A stretch of 64,000 bases of DNA, from contig NZ_JOTP01000004.1 in the NCBI RefSeq assembly GCF_000715205.1, positions 1 to 64,000 on the forward strand. Reading direction: 5' to 3'. The notes below the pieces were generated by a model. That model was not told the origin of the DNA, made no database searches, and worked only from the letters and a program-made list of their open reading frames with translations. The position numbers and the translations under genes are program-made. This DNA comes from Bacillus zhangzhouensis. GTDB taxonomy: Bacteria; Bacillota; Bacilli; Bacillales; Bacillaceae. How positions within the stretch are numbered: the first letter of the stretch is position 1; each line of letters starts with the position of its first letter. This document shows, one piece after another, positions 47,191 to 57,066 of this stretch.

Positions 47191-47331
47191 TAGGCATGTA
47201 GAGGATGCAAGAAGGGGAAGACTTGCATAACATAGCAATGAAGTTTGAATAGAGCTTTGCCTCTACAGAATGAGGAAAAATAGTCGACGTAATGACTGAA
47301 GCAGAGTCCCCCTCTTTGCTTCAGTTTTTTT
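47191..47331 (+). ncRNA. candidate structured RNA or 3' UTR after gpsA
   Basis: Nested stems lie between gpsA and yphE. TGTAGAGG (47197-47204) pairs with CCTCTACA (47260-47267), enclosing ATGCAAG / CTTGCAT (47205-47211 / 47222-47228). A terminator stem follows, ACTGAAGC / GCTTCAGT (47295-47302 / 47318-47325), with seven Ts. The GGGGA loop of the first domain can pair with TCCCC in the terminator loop. No ORF is present. Expression is unknown. Confidence 0.5.
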
Positions 47332-47440
47332 GTGTGCTTTTCCCGAATGATTGGAAAAATGATTGATATTTACCTTATTTTTGGTTTAGAATGAAATATA
47401 AACGCTTACAATTTGTTCGTTTTGAAGGGGGACAGGCACG

Positions 47441-47644
47441 ATGAGTTTTGCTTTAATCAAGATGTGGTTTGCGCTTGGTTCAATGGGGCTCATGTTTTTA
47501 GCCGTAGTAACCATCTATTTCAGCAGGTTTAAGCTGAAAAGCCGATTTCTTAAAATAACAGCCTCAACCGTCGCATACAGCTTGATGCTCATATCAGGTA
47601 TCATTGTCTTTTTAGTTGTATTTAGCGGGCCGGTCAATGAATAA
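47441..47644 (+). CDS. yphE: DUF2768 membrane protein YphE
   Basis: A 67-residue protein with two membrane helices (MWFALGSMGLMFLAVVTIYF; VAYSLMLISGIIVFLVVF). It matches B. subtilis YphE by size and place; function unknown. ATG follows GAAGGGGGA. It is followed by yphF after 15 nt. Confidence 0.85.
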   Translation: MSFALIKMWFALGSMGLMFLAVVTIYFSRFKLKSRFLKITASTVAYSLMLISGIIVFLVVFSGPVNE

Positions 47645-47659
47645 AGAAAAAGGAAGAAT

Positions 47660-48388
47660 GTGATGATCAAAGCGAAAGTCAGTGTCACGTTGTTAGCACT
47701 TATTTTACTTACAGGATGTCTTTATCCAGAGAATCGCAAAGCGGAAAACCGGGTGCCATACGAGGAGCAGCTGCAAAGTGTGCAGACAGCGATCGAGAAG
47801 TTTCAAAAAGCGACAAATGGTCTTTTGCCAATTGAAACAAAAGAAGCAGACACGCCAGTTTATCAGAAGTACGTCATCGACTTTAAACGCTTGTCACCAA
47901 GGTATTTACACGATGTACCGTCTACATCCTTTGAAGGCGGAGGCGAATATATCTATGTCCTCACAGACGTCGAAAAAAAACCAACTGTGAAACTGCTTGA
48001 TGTCAAAATGACGCAAACCATCAGTGAATTACGACTTAGAATCAAAATATATCAAGATGAACATACATATCCGCCCTACGGCAAAGTTGTGTCCAAAGAT
48101 TTATATACGTTAAATGAAAAAAAACTAGGATTAAAAGCGCCACCTACGGTCATGAGCCCTGTTACGGGGAATTCCCTCCCATTACTGATTTCATCAAATG
48201 GCGAAATCTATGTGGATTATCGCAGCGATTTTGCTCATATTTTGAAAAACACGAAGCAAAAGCTGAAGCCAGGTAAAAACATTCAAGATGTATATTGGCA
48301 GGAAACCCCGTTTGTACCGGCATTTTCTGTCCCATATACAATCAACAAAAAAGGTGAGCCTGCCTTTTTAGAAAAAAAGACGTCATAA
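47660..48388 (+). CDS. yphF: lipoprotein YphF
   Basis: A 242-residue predicted lipoprotein with a lipobox (LTGC, Cys about residue 20) after a signal peptide. The mature part is hydrophilic (PYEEQLQSVQTAIEKFQKATNGLLPI; then TISELRLRIKIYQDEHTYPPYG), with no recognised domain. GAAAAAGGAAG precedes the start. It lies just upstream of spoIVA, as in B. subtilis. Confidence 0.85.
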   Translation: MMIKAKVSVTLLALILLTGCLYPENRKAENRVPYEEQLQSVQTAIEKFQKATNGLLPIETKEADTPVYQKYVIDFKRLSPRYLHDVPSTSFEGGGEYIYVLTDVEKKPTVKLLDVKMTQTISELRLRIKIYQDEHTYPPYGKVVSKDLYTLNEKKLGLKAPPTVMSPVTGNSLPLLISSNGEIYVDYRSDFAHILKNTKQKLKPGKNIQDVYWQETPFVPAFSVPYTINKKGEPAFLEKKTS

Positions 48389-48397
48389 ACAAGAATG

Positions 48398-48439
48398 AAC
48401 CTTTCTCCTCTGCATATAAATGAGGAGAAAGGTTTTTTT
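48398..48439 (+). terminator. terminator after yphF
   Basis: A perfect 13-bp stem AACCTTTCTCCTC / GAGGAGAAAGGTT with T-run. Confidence 0.9.
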
Positions 48440-48472
48440 ATGGCTAAACATACTCTCAAAACAAAAAAGGTG

Positions 48473-48503
48473 TCATATTCAAATAGGACAACGTCATACA
48501 CAT
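48473..48503 (+). promoter_or_regulatory. sigma-E promoter of spoIVA
   Basis: TCATATT (48473-48479), a 15-nt spacer and CATACACAT (48495-48503) match the sigma-E consensus very well, and spoIVA is a known sigma-E gene. Confidence 0.8.
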
Positions 48504-48593
48504 ATATTGTCCAGACACCTTTCAAGCACAGTTTGATTGAAGTATAGAGTATTTTATTTGAAAACGAGGATAGCAAGTCCGGGAGGGGATCAC

Positions 48594-50072
48594 TTGGAAA
48601 AAGTCGATATTTTCAAGGATATCGCTGAACGAACAGGAGGCGATATATATTTAGGAGTCGTTGGAGCTGTTCGTACAGGGAAATCTACGTTTATTAAAAA
48701 GTTTATGGAGCTCGTGGTGCTCCCGAATATCAATAATGAGGCAGACCGTGCAAGAGCACAGGATGAATTGCCGCAAAGCGCAGCAGGAAAAACCATAATG
48801 ACCACAGAGCCAAAATTTGTACCAAACCAAGCGGCATCTATTCACGTGAGTGACGGTCTTGATGTCAACATCAGACTCGTAGATTGTGTAGGGTACACAG
48901 TCCCTGGTGCACGCGGATATGAAGATGAAAATGGGCCAAGAATGATCAACACGCCGTGGTATGAGGAACCAATCCCGTTTCATGAAGCAGCGGAAATTGG
49001 TACACGCAAGGTCATTCAAGAGCATTCAACCATTGGTGTTGTCATTACAACAGACGGATCAATTGGTGAAATTCCAAGACATGACTATATTGAATCTGAA
49101 GAACGTGTGATTGATGAACTCAAAGAAGTTGGAAAGCCGTTTATTATGGTGATCAACTCCGTGAGACCATATCATCCTGAAACAGAAGCGTTGCGGCAGG
49201 AACTCAGCCAAAAGTATGATATTCCAGTACTCGCCATGAGCGTGGAAAGTATGAGAGAGCAAGACGTACTCAGTGTTCTTCGTGAAGCATTATATGAATT
49301 CCCAGTGCTTGAGGTGAATGTGAACCTGCCAAGCTGGGTCATGGTGCTAAAAGAAGATCATTGGCTAAGAGAGAGTTATCAGGATTCAGTGAAGGAAACC
49401 GTAAAGGATATTAAAAGATTAAGAGATGTCGACCGCGTCGTTGGTCAATTCAGTGAATTTGACTTTATTGAAAGAGCGGGCTTAGCGGGTATTGAAATGG
49501 GCCAGGGCATCGCAGAAATTGATCTGTATGCGCCAGATGATCTATATGATCATATTTTAAAAGAAGTGGTTGGTGTGGAAATTAGGGGCAAAGACCATCT
49601 TCTAGAGCTCATGCAAGATTTTGCGCATGCAAAGACAGAATATGATCAAGTGTCAGACGCATTAAAAATGGTGAAGCAAACTGGCTATGGGATTGCGGCG
49701 CCAGCTTTGTCAGATATGAGCTTAGATGAGCCGGAAATCATTAGGCAAGGATCAAGATTTGGCGTGAGATTAAAAGCAGTTGCTCCATCTATTCACATGA
49801 TTAAGGTGGATGTAGAGAGCGAATTTGCACCGATTATCGGAACAGAAAAACAAAGTGAAGAGCTTGTCCGCTACTTAATGCAAGACTTCGAAGATGATCC
49901 GCTTTCGATTTGGAATTCAGATATATTTGGACGCTCACTCAGCTCCCTTGTCAGAGAAGGCATTCAAGCAAAGCTGTCTCTGATGCCAGAAAATGCAAGA
50001 TATAAGCTGAAGGAAACGCTAGAAAGAATCATCAACGAAGGATCAGGCGGTCTGATCGCGATTATTCTATAA
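48594..50072 (+). CDS. spoIVA: stage IV sporulation ATPase SpoIVA
   Basis: A coat-basement ATPase that polymerises around the forespore, anchored by SpoVM. A 492-residue protein, exactly B. subtilis length. Walker A is GAVRTGKST (24-32, Lys30), then VDCVGYTVPGA; the C-terminus is GLIAIIL, the SpoVM-interacting tail. It starts at TTG 48594 behind GGGAGGGG; the frame opens at 48537. Confidence 0.98.
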   Translation: MEKVDIFKDIAERTGGDIYLGVVGAVRTGKSTFIKKFMELVVLPNINNEADRARAQDELPQSAAGKTIMTTEPKFVPNQAASIHVSDGLDVNIRLVDCVGYTVPGARGYEDENGPRMINTPWYEEPIPFHEAAEIGTRKVIQEHSTIGVVITTDGSIGEIPRHDYIESEERVIDELKEVGKPFIMVINSVRPYHPETEALRQELSQKYDIPVLAMSVESMREQDVLSVLREALYEFPVLEVNVNLPSWVMVLKEDHWLRESYQDSVKETVKDIKRLRDVDRVVGQFSEFDFIERAGLAGIEMGQGIAEIDLYAPDDLYDHILKEVVGVEIRGKDHLLELMQDFAHAKTEYDQVSDALKMVKQTGYGIAAPALSDMSLDEPEIIRQGSRFGVRLKAVAPSIHMIKVDVESEFAPIIGTEKQSEELVRYLMQDFEDDPLSIWNSDIFGRSLSSLVREGIQAKLSLMPENARYKLKETLERIINEGSGGLIAIIL

Positions 50073-50079
50073 CATGTGA

Positions 50080-50107
50080 GACCTCTCATTGATAGAGGTC
50101 TTTTTTT
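50080..50107 (+). terminator. terminator after spoIVA
   Basis: GACCTCT / AGAGGTC stem and seven Ts. Confidence 0.9.
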
Positions 50108-50205
50108 GCGTGCTATATTATGAGTCATAAAAAGACAATTGTATAAAGATTAGTCAGATTCAGGCTGAAATTAGGAATATTCGTTCGCAAAAGTGCCCTT
50201 AATCC

Positions 50206-50235
50206 TTGACGAATAAGGATTCTTCCCTTTAAAAT
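50206..50235 (+). promoter_or_regulatory. promoter of hbs
   Basis: TTGACG, an 18-nt spacer and TAAAAT. The -35 lies inside an AATCCTT / AAGGATT inverted repeat (50201-50221). Confidence 0.6.
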
Positions 50236-50273
50236 GCTTGATATGGTATTTCATATGTGTTACTCTACTTACA

Positions 50274-50393
50274 GAAAATCTTCACTTTGTTGGACAAACA
50301 TTCCTTCAAAGAGAAGTTTTCTAATGAAAAGCCATGTATGACGCTTTCTAGACGCTCTTTTTTTCAAAAAAAGTGTATAGAAAGAAGATGAAT
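50274..50393 (+). promoter_or_regulatory. structured 5' leader of hbs
   Basis: Two hairpins: AGAAAATCTTC / GAAGTTTTCT (about 50275-50322), and a long stem CTTTCTA / TAGAAAG around TTTTTTT / AAAAAAA (about 50344-50393). The rest of the 50108-50449 gap is leader and promoter without an ORF. Confidence 0.55.
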
Positions 50394-50449
50394 TGTGAAG
50401 AAATGATAACAATCTACTGAATGCATATTTTTGGGAGGAGGTGAAAGGC

Positions 50450-50728
50450 ATGAACAAGACAGAACTTATTAACGCGGTTGCTGAAGCAAGCGAGTTATCT
50501 AAAAAAGACGCGACAAAAGCAGTTGACTCTGTTTTTGATACAATTTTAGATGCACTTAAAAATGGTGACAAAATCCAACTTATCGGTTTTGGTAACTTTG
50601 AAGTACGTGAGCGTTCAGCTCGTAAAGGACGTAACCCACAAACTGGTGCAGAGATCGAAATCCCTGCAAGCAAAGTACCTGCTTTCAAACCAGGTAAAGC
50701 ACTTAAAGACGCGGTGGCAGGTAAATAA
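50450..50728 (+). CDS. hbs: nucleoid protein HBsu
   Basis: A dimeric DNA-bending HU protein, 92 residues and essential in B. subtilis. It has [21 protein letters not shown] at the N-terminus, the conserved [24 protein letters not shown]-clamp arm, and [18 protein letters not shown] 50450 has GGGAGGAGGTGA upstream, an unusually strong ribosome-binding site. Confidence 0.98.
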   Translation: MNKTELINAVAEASELSKKDATKAVDSVFDTILDALKNGDKIQLIGFGNFEVRERSARKGRNPQTGAEIEIPASKVPAFKPGKALKDAVAGK

Positions 50729-50788
50729 TCGTTATGTGTAATGATCCTATTAAAGGAGTTATACATATACAGTTTCACACTGGTCTAG

Positions 50789-50816
50789 AAAAGCCCCTTC
50801 GATAAGGGGCTTTTCC
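50789..50816 (+). terminator. terminator after hbs
   Basis: AAAAGCCCCTT / AAGGGGCTTTT stem. GTCTAGAAA just before it (50783-50791) is complementary to the 5' leader. Confidence 0.85.
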
Positions 50817-50851
50817 TTTTGAATCAAAAGGTTCGTTTAGAACGCTCTCCT

Positions 50852-50881
50852 TTGCTTTTAGGATCTGAAGTGTGCTAGAAT
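50852..50881 (+). promoter_or_regulatory. promoter of the mtr operon
   Basis: TTGCTT, an 18-nt spacer and TAGAAT, 38 nt before folE. Confidence 0.55.
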
Positions 50882-50918
50882 CTGATTGAAATGTAATCGC
50901 CTTTGGAGGATATAATAC

Positions 50919-51488
50919 ATGAGTGAAATAAATAAACAACTAATCGAACACGCTGTACGCGATATATTAAAAGCAATCGGAGAAGATCCGGATCGTGAAG
51001 GGCTTCTTGATACCCCAAAACGAGTAGCAAAAATGTATGAAGAAGTGTTCTCGGGATTAAATGAAGATCCAAAAGAACATTTTAAAACCATTTTTGGTGA
51101 AGATCACGAAGAACTCGTTCTTGTAAAAGATATTGCTTTCCATTCAATGTGTGAACACCACCTTGTACCTTTCTATGGAAAAGCCCATGTCGCTTATATT
51201 CCGCGCGGCGGAAAAGTAACGGGACTTAGCAAGCTTGCAAGAGCTGTAGAGGCCGTTGCAAAGCGCCCACAGCTTCAGGAGCGCATTACATCAACTATTG
51301 CAGATAGTATGGTGGAAACACTCAATCCGCATGGTGTGATGATTGTCGTTGAAGCAGAACATATGTGTATGACGATGCGCGGAGTGAAAAAGCCTGGTGC
51401 CAAAACGGTCACATCAGCAGTGCGCGGCACATTTGCAAATGATGCGGCAGCAAGAGCAGAAGTGCTTTCCTTTATTAAAAACGACTAA
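50919..51488 (+). CDS. folE: GTP cyclohydrolase I
   Basis: The first step of folate synthesis (GTP to dihydroneopterin triphosphate); the mtrA gene of B. subtilis. A 189-residue protein. Zinc and substrate motifs: [32 protein letters not shown], and [19 protein letters not shown] follows TGGAGG. It is in an operon with mtrB. Confidence 0.97.
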   Translation: MSEINKQLIEHAVRDILKAIGEDPDREGLLDTPKRVAKMYEEVFSGLNEDPKEHFKTIFGEDHEELVLVKDIAFHSMCEHHLVPFYGKAHVAYIPRGGKVTGLSKLARAVEAVAKRPQLQERITSTIADSMVETLNPHGVMIVVEAEHMCMTMRGVKKPGAKTVTSAVRGTFANDAAARAEVLSFIKND

Positions 51489-51511
51489 TCAATAGATGGA
51501 AGGTGAACAGA

Positions 51512-51742
51512 TTGAGTGAAAAAAAAGCATCTGATTTTGTGGTGATTAAAGCCATTGATAATGGCGTAAACGTAATCGGCTTAACTAGAGGCTCTGATAC
51601 AAGATTTCACCATTCCGAAAAACTCGATAAAGGTGAAGTCATTATCGCACAATTTACTGAGCATACGTCAGCTATCAAAGTAAGAGGCGATGCTGTCATT
51701 CAAACAAGCTTCGGTGAAATTCAAAGCGAAGCAAAGAAATAA
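51512..51742 (+). CDS. mtrB: trp RNA-binding attenuation protein TRAP
   Basis: An 11-subunit ring that binds tryptophan and wraps trp leader RNA with GAG/UAG repeats. A 76-residue protein. The conserved core is intact: [21 protein letters not shown] and [27 protein letters not shown], which carries the KKR-type RNA-binding residues (Lys in EKLDKG; Lys and Arg in IKVRG) and the tryptophan pocket. It starts at TTG 51512 behind AAGGTGA; GTG 51503 is open but sits on the ribosome-binding site. Its target leader lies at 58551-58761. Confidence 0.96.
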   Translation: MSEKKASDFVVIKAIDNGVNVIGLTRGSDTRFHHSEKLDKGEVIIAQFTEHTSAIKVRGDAVIQTSFGEIQSEAKK

Positions 51743-51857
51743 AGCACGAGTATGCACTTGATAGCATAAAAGTGAGAGCTCATATGGTATAATAAATCTC
51801 TATACAATGTGCAGGGCTACATATGAAACTGTAATTTTTGGGACAAGGGTGATATCT

Positions 51858-52625
51858 TTGCAAGACATCTACGGAACTTTATCTAATCTAAATATAAAAT
51901 TAAATAAAAAGCTTTCTCATCCTTATTTGGCGAAGCATTTGCGCGCGCCACTCATCGATGAAGATAAGCTCCTTCTTTTTCATGCTATGTTTGATGAAGC
52001 TCAAATTGATGCAGAGAAAAAAGAAAATTATATTCTAACGGCGATGCTTGTGCAAATTGCCCTTGATACCCATGACGAAGTCACAACTGCTGCAGCCATC
52101 AAACAAGACGAATTCAAAAATCGTCAGCTGACCATCCTAGCAGGAGACTATTTCAGCGGTCTCTATTATTCTCTTCTCTCTGACATGAAAGACATTTACA
52201 TGATCCGCACGCTCGCTACGGCCATTAAAGAGATTAATGAACATAAAATTAGACTGTATGATCGATCCATTCAAGATGCAGCACACTTTTACAAAAGTGT
52301 AGCTACAGTGGAGTCTGCGCTATTCCAAAGGATTTCTGAGCATTTTCAATTAACGCATTGGAATGAGATTGCAAATCGTTTCCTTGTTTATAAGCGTTTT
52401 ATGAAACAAGCAGAAGATGACAAACATTTAAAACTTTTTTTGAACGATAGCTATACGGACGCCTATACATGTTTTGACAACTTTGAGAATGAAGGCTATG
52501 AGCAAGCCAAAATGTCGATCAAGAAACATCTTGTTTCATCTCCGGTCGTTCAAAAAGAGCTATTAAATCGCCTGGATCATATGAAAAATGAGCCTGCGTA
52601 CCATCAGAAAGTGGAAGAAGGGTAA
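51858..52625 (+). CDS. hepS: heptaprenyl diphosphate synthase component I
   Basis: The regulatory subunit of the two-part C35 prenyltransferase for the menaquinone-7 side chain. A 255-residue protein. Conserved [41 protein letters not shown] and the C-terminal YHQKVEEG. It starts at TTG 51858 with AAGGGTGAT upstream. menG begins 3 nt after its stop. Confidence 0.95.
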   Translation: MQDIYGTLSNLNIKLNKKLSHPYLAKHLRAPLIDEDKLLLFHAMFDEAQIDAEKKENYILTAMLVQIALDTHDEVTTAAAIKQDEFKNRQLTILAGDYFSGLYYSLLSDMKDIYMIRTLATAIKEINEHKIRLYDRSIQDAAHFYKSVATVESALFQRISEHFQLTHWNEIANRFLVYKRFMKQAEDDKHLKLFLNDSYTDAYTCFDNFENEGYEQAKMSIKKHLVSSPVVQKELLNRLDHMKNEPAYHQKVEEG

Positions 52626-52628
52626 GTC

Positions 52629-53333
52629 ATGCAGCAATCAAAAGAACAGCGAGTACACGGTGTATTTGAAAAAATTTATAAAAACTATGATCAAATGAAC
52701 TCTGTCATCAGTTTTAAACAGCATAAAAAATGGCGCGATAAAACAATGAAGCTCATGAATGTTCAAAAAGGAGCCAAAGCATTAGATGTATGCTGTGGAA
52801 CAGCCGATTGGACGATTGCGCTTGCAGACGCTGCCGGAGAAAATGGCGAGGTAAAAGGCCTTGATTTTAGTAAAAATATGCTGAGTGTTGGAGAAACGAA
52901 GGTGAAGACAGGGGGCTACAATCAAATTGAATTGCTCCACGGCAATGCAATGGAGCTTCCTTTTGAGGACAACAAATTTGATTATGTCACAATTGGTTTT
53001 GGTCTTCGAAATGTCCCTGATTACTTAACGGTGTTAAAGGAAATGACAAGAGTGGTGAAGCCTGGTGGAATGGTTGTCTGCCTTGAGACATCACAGCCTG
53101 AGATGATTGGTTTTAAACAAGGTTATTATGTCTATTTCAAATACATTATGCCGCTTTTTGGTAAGCTGTTTGCCAAAAGCTATCAGGAGTATTCATGGCT
53201 TCAAGAATCAGCCAAAACGTTCCCTGGCATGAAAGAGCTGGCGGCTCTTTTCGAAGAGGCAGGTTTGTCTGATGTCTCGTATCATCCATTTACAGGCGGT
53301 GTAGCAGCAACACATATCGGAAAGAAGCTTTGA
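52629..53333 (+). CDS. menG: demethylmenaquinone methyltransferase
   Basis: A SAM-dependent C-methylation giving menaquinone (also called menH/ubiE). A 234-residue protein. Motif I is [15 protein letters not shown]; then [22 protein letters not shown] and a UbiE-type C-terminus ([15 protein letters not shown]). It sits between hepS and hepT, matching its pathway. Confidence 0.96.
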   Translation: MQQSKEQRVHGVFEKIYKNYDQMNSVISFKQHKKWRDKTMKLMNVQKGAKALDVCCGTADWTIALADAAGENGEVKGLDFSKNMLSVGETKVKTGGYNQIELLHGNAMELPFEDNKFDYVTIGFGLRNVPDYLTVLKEMTRVVKPGGMVVCLETSQPEMIGFKQGYYVYFKYIMPLFGKLFAKSYQEYSWLQESAKTFPGMKELAALFEEAGLSDVSYHPFTGGVAATHIGKKL

Positions 53334-53357
53334 ATAAACGATATTTGGGTGAAGATA

Positions 53358-54320
53358 ATGAAACTAAAAGCAATGATCTCTTTTTTAAATCATGATATCG
53401 ATATAATTGAAAAAGAGCTTGAACAAACAGTTCGCTCTGATTATGCATTATTAAGTGAAGCAGGTCTTCATTTGCTGCAAGCGGGCGGAAAACGAATCCG
53501 CCCCGTTTTTGTTCTCCTTTCAGGCATGTTTGGCGACTATGACATTAATAAAATTAAATATGTTGCGGTTGCCTTAGAATTAATTCATATGGCATCGCTT
53601 GTTCATGATGATGTCATTGATGATGCAGAGCTGAGAAGAGGCAAGCCAACGATTAAGGCAAAATGGGACAATAGAATTGCCATGTACACAGGGGATTACT
53701 TGTTTGCAAGATCGCTTGAGTACATGACAAAGATCAATCATCCAATGGCACATGAAATCTTGTCAAAAATGGTTGTCGAGCTCTGTCTCGGTGAAATAGA
53801 GCAAGTAAAAGACAAATACAACATGGATCAAAACCTTCGTACATATTTAAGAAGAATCAAGCGAAAAACGGCCTTACTCATTGCAGGCAGCTGTCAATTA
53901 GGAGCCATTGCAGCAGGCACAGATGAAAAAACACATAAAGCCCTTTACTGGTTTGGATACTATGTCGGCATGTCTTACCAGATCATTGATGATGTCCTTG
54001 ACTTCACATCAACTGAAGAAGAGCTAGGTAAGCCTGTTGGTGGAGACCTTTTACAAGGGAATGTCACACTTCCAGTCTTATATGCACTGAAGAATCCGAC
54101 ATTAGAAGGACAATTGAAGCTGATTAATAGCGAAACGACCGAAAAGCAGCTGAAGCCTGTGATTGAAAGTCTCAAACAAACAGATGCGATCGACCGTTCC
54201 ATTCGAGTGAGTGAAATGTATTTGAAAAAAGCATTTGAACAGCTTGACAAGCTTCCACGCGGACGAGCGAAAACGTCATTAGCCTCCATTGCAAAATATA
54301 TTGGGAAACGAAAATTCTAA
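53358..54320 (+). CDS. hepT: heptaprenyl diphosphate synthase component II
   Basis: The catalytic trans-prenyltransferase subunit. A 320-residue protein. First Asp-rich motif DDVIDDAELRRG and second DDVLDFTSTEEELGKPVGGDL, plus GGKRIRP. ATG 53358 (TTGGGTGA upstream) is preferred to GTG 53349. It is the last gene of the cluster. Confidence 0.96.
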   Translation: MKLKAMISFLNHDIDIIEKELEQTVRSDYALLSEAGLHLLQAGGKRIRPVFVLLSGMFGDYDINKIKYVAVALELIHMASLVHDDVIDDAELRRGKPTIKAKWDNRIAMYTGDYLFARSLEYMTKINHPMAHEILSKMVVELCLGEIEQVKDKYNMDQNLRTYLRRIKRKTALLIAGSCQLGAIAAGTDEKTHKALYWFGYYVGMSYQIIDDVLDFTSTEEELGKPVGGDLLQGNVTLPVLYALKNPTLEGQLKLINSETTEKQLKPVIESLKQTDAIDRSIRVSEMYLKKAFEQLDKLPRGRAKTSLASIAKYIGKRKF

Positions 54321-54346
54321 TCAACTTTTAGTTGATTGGTTTTTTT
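54319..54346 (+). terminator. terminator after hepT
   Basis: AATCAAC / GTTGATT stem with seven Ts. Confidence 0.85.
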
Positions 54347-54366
54347 GTGAAATTTTTTGTCAAAAA

Positions 54367-54395
54367 TTGATTATTGTAAAGAAAAATGATACGAT
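54367..54395 (+). promoter_or_regulatory. promoter of ndk
   Basis: TTGATT, a 17-nt spacer and TACGAT, 55 nt upstream of ndk. Confidence 0.55.
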
Positions 54396-54449
54396 CACTT
54401 TGTAACAATGTAAGCCTATACATACATAACGACGGGGTGGAAAACGTAT

Positions 54450-54896
54450 ATGGACAAAACATTTCTTATGGTCAAACCTGATGGTGTTGAAAGACAATTA
54501 ATCGGTGAAATTGTGTCAAGATTCGAAAAAAAGGGACTTCAGCTTGTTGGTGCAAAACTAATGAGTATTCCGAAAGAAGTAGCAGAAACACATTACGAAG
54601 AACATAAAGAAAAACCATTTTTCGGGGAATTGGTTGACTTTATTACGTCAGGACCTGTATTTGCTATGGTATGGCAAGGTGAACAGGTGGTAGATGTGAC
54701 AAGGCAGATAATCGGAAAAACAAATCCGAAAGAAGCACTTCCTGGTACAATAAGAGGAGATTATGGATTAACTGTTGGGAAAAACATTATCCACGGCTCA
54801 GACTCACCAGAAAGTGCTGAAAGAGAAATCAACTTATTCTTTAAACAAGAAGAACTCACAAACTGGGATCAAACCATCTCAAGCTGGATTTATTAA
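54450..54896 (+). CDS. ndk: nucleoside diphosphate kinase
   Basis: Equilibrates nucleoside triphosphates by a phospho-His intermediate. A 148-residue protein. [13 protein letters not shown] at the N-terminus; catalytic His115 in [13 protein letters not shown]. Full length, and monocistronic with its own terminator. Confidence 0.97.
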   Translation: MDKTFLMVKPDGVERQLIGEIVSRFEKKGLQLVGAKLMSIPKEVAETHYEEHKEKPFFGELVDFITSGPVFAMVWQGEQVVDVTRQIIGKTNPKEALPGTIRGDYGLTVGKNIIHGSDSPESAEREINLFFKQEELTNWDQTISSWIY

Positions 54897-54902
54897 GCTT
54901 CA

Positions 54903-54942
54903 AGCCAAAGTGTTCATCAATTGAGCACTTTGGCTTTTTTAT
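54903..54942 (+). terminator. terminator after ndk
   Basis: AGCCAAAGTG / CACTTTGGCT stem and T-run. Confidence 0.9.
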
Positions 54943-55019
54943 ATTGATATTTCTATACGGAAATTCGCATGAGATGATACAAATTTTTGATAAAAACAGC
55001 TATACTAGGACAAAGATAG

Positions 55020-55820
<801 letters not shown>

Positions 55821-55893
55821 CTGACTTTTTAGTAGTAAGTGTGTTATCATAGTTTTACTTAAAAGCGTTAATGCGATGAAGGGAGATTAAGTC

Positions 55894-57066
55894 ATGAGGT
55901 ACTTAACAGCAGGTGAATCACATGGTCCACAACTGACCACAATTATTGAAGGAGTTCCAGCGGGACTTTACATAGAGCAGGATGACATCAATTATGAACT
56001 GGCTAGAAGACAGAAAGGTCATGGCCGCGGAAGAAGAATGCAAATCGAAAAAGATCAAGCAAAAGTGTTAAGTGGTGTTCGCCACGGGAAAACGTTAGGT
56101 TCTCCTATTACACTTGTTGTTGAAAATAATGACTGGAAGCACTGGACAAAGGTGATGGGGGCAGAGCCGATCACTGAAGAAGAAGAGAGTGAAATGAAGC
56201 GTCAAATCTCTCGTCCAAGACCAGGGCATGCGGATTTAAATGGTGCGATTAAATATGGTCACCGTGATATGAGAAACGTATTAGAGCGTTCATCAGCCCG
56301 CGAGACAACAGTTCGCGTGGCAGCAGGAGCAGTAGCCAAACAAATCTTAGCTCACCTAGGGATCAAGGTAGCTGGTCACGTCCTTGAAATTGGCGGAGTG
56401 AAAGCAGCTGACACTGCATATGAGTCTATTGAAGATTTGCAAAAAGTAACAGAACAATCACCAGTTCGCTGTTATGACAGTGAAGCAGGTCAAAAAATGA
56501 TGGATGCCATCGATGAAGCTAAGAAAAACGGCGATTCGATTGGCGGCATTGTCGAAGTAATTGTTGAAGGTATGCCAGTTGGAGTCGGCAGCTATGTTCA
56601 TTATGACCGTAAACTGGACAGTAAGCTCGCGGGCGCTGTTCTTAGCATCAACGCTTTTAAAGGAGTTGAATTCGGTATTGGCTTCGAGGCGGCTTCTAAA
56701 AATGGCAGTGAGGTCCATGATGAAATCATCTGGGATGAAGAAAAAGGCTATACGAGAAAAACAAATCGCTTAGGTGGTCTTGAAGGCGGAATGTCAACTG
56801 GCATGCCGATTGTCGTTAGAGGGGTCATGAAGCCAATCCCAACTCTTTATAAGCCGCTTCAAAGCGTTGATATTGAAACGAAAGAACCTTTCTCTGCAAG
56901 TATTGAGCGTTCTGATAGCTGTGCTGTTCCTGCTGCAAGTGTTGTCGCAGAAGCAGTCGTGGCATGGGAAATTGCCAATGCAGTCGTTGAGCAGTTTGGT
57001 CTTGACCAAATAGATCGCATTAAAGAAAATGTTGAAAAAATGCACCAGCTTCAGAGGGAGTTTTAA
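55894..57066 (+). CDS. aroF: chorismate synthase
   Basis: Converts EPSP to chorismate with reduced FMN (aroC in other species). A 390-residue protein. GESHGPQL at the N-terminus (His11 region), [36 protein letters not shown], and [13 protein letters not shown] are family signatures. It overlaps aroB by 1 nt. Confidence 0.97.
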   Translation: MRYLTAGESHGPQLTTIIEGVPAGLYIEQDDINYELARRQKGHGRGRRMQIEKDQAKVLSGVRHGKTLGSPITLVVENNDWKHWTKVMGAEPITEEEESEMKRQISRPRPGHADLNGAIKYGHRDMRNVLERSSARETTVRVAAGAVAKQILAHLGIKVAGHVLEIGGVKAADTAYESIEDLQKVTEQSPVRCYDSEAGQKMMDAIDEAKKNGDSIGGIVEVIVEGMPVGVGSYVHYDRKLDSKLAGAVLSINAFKGVEFGIGFEAASKNGSEVHDEIIWDEEKGYTRKTNRLGGLEGGMSTGMPIVVRGVMKPIPTLYKPLQSVDIETKEPFSASIERSDSCAVPAASVVAEAVVAWEIANAVVEQFGLDQIDRIKENVEKMHQLQREF

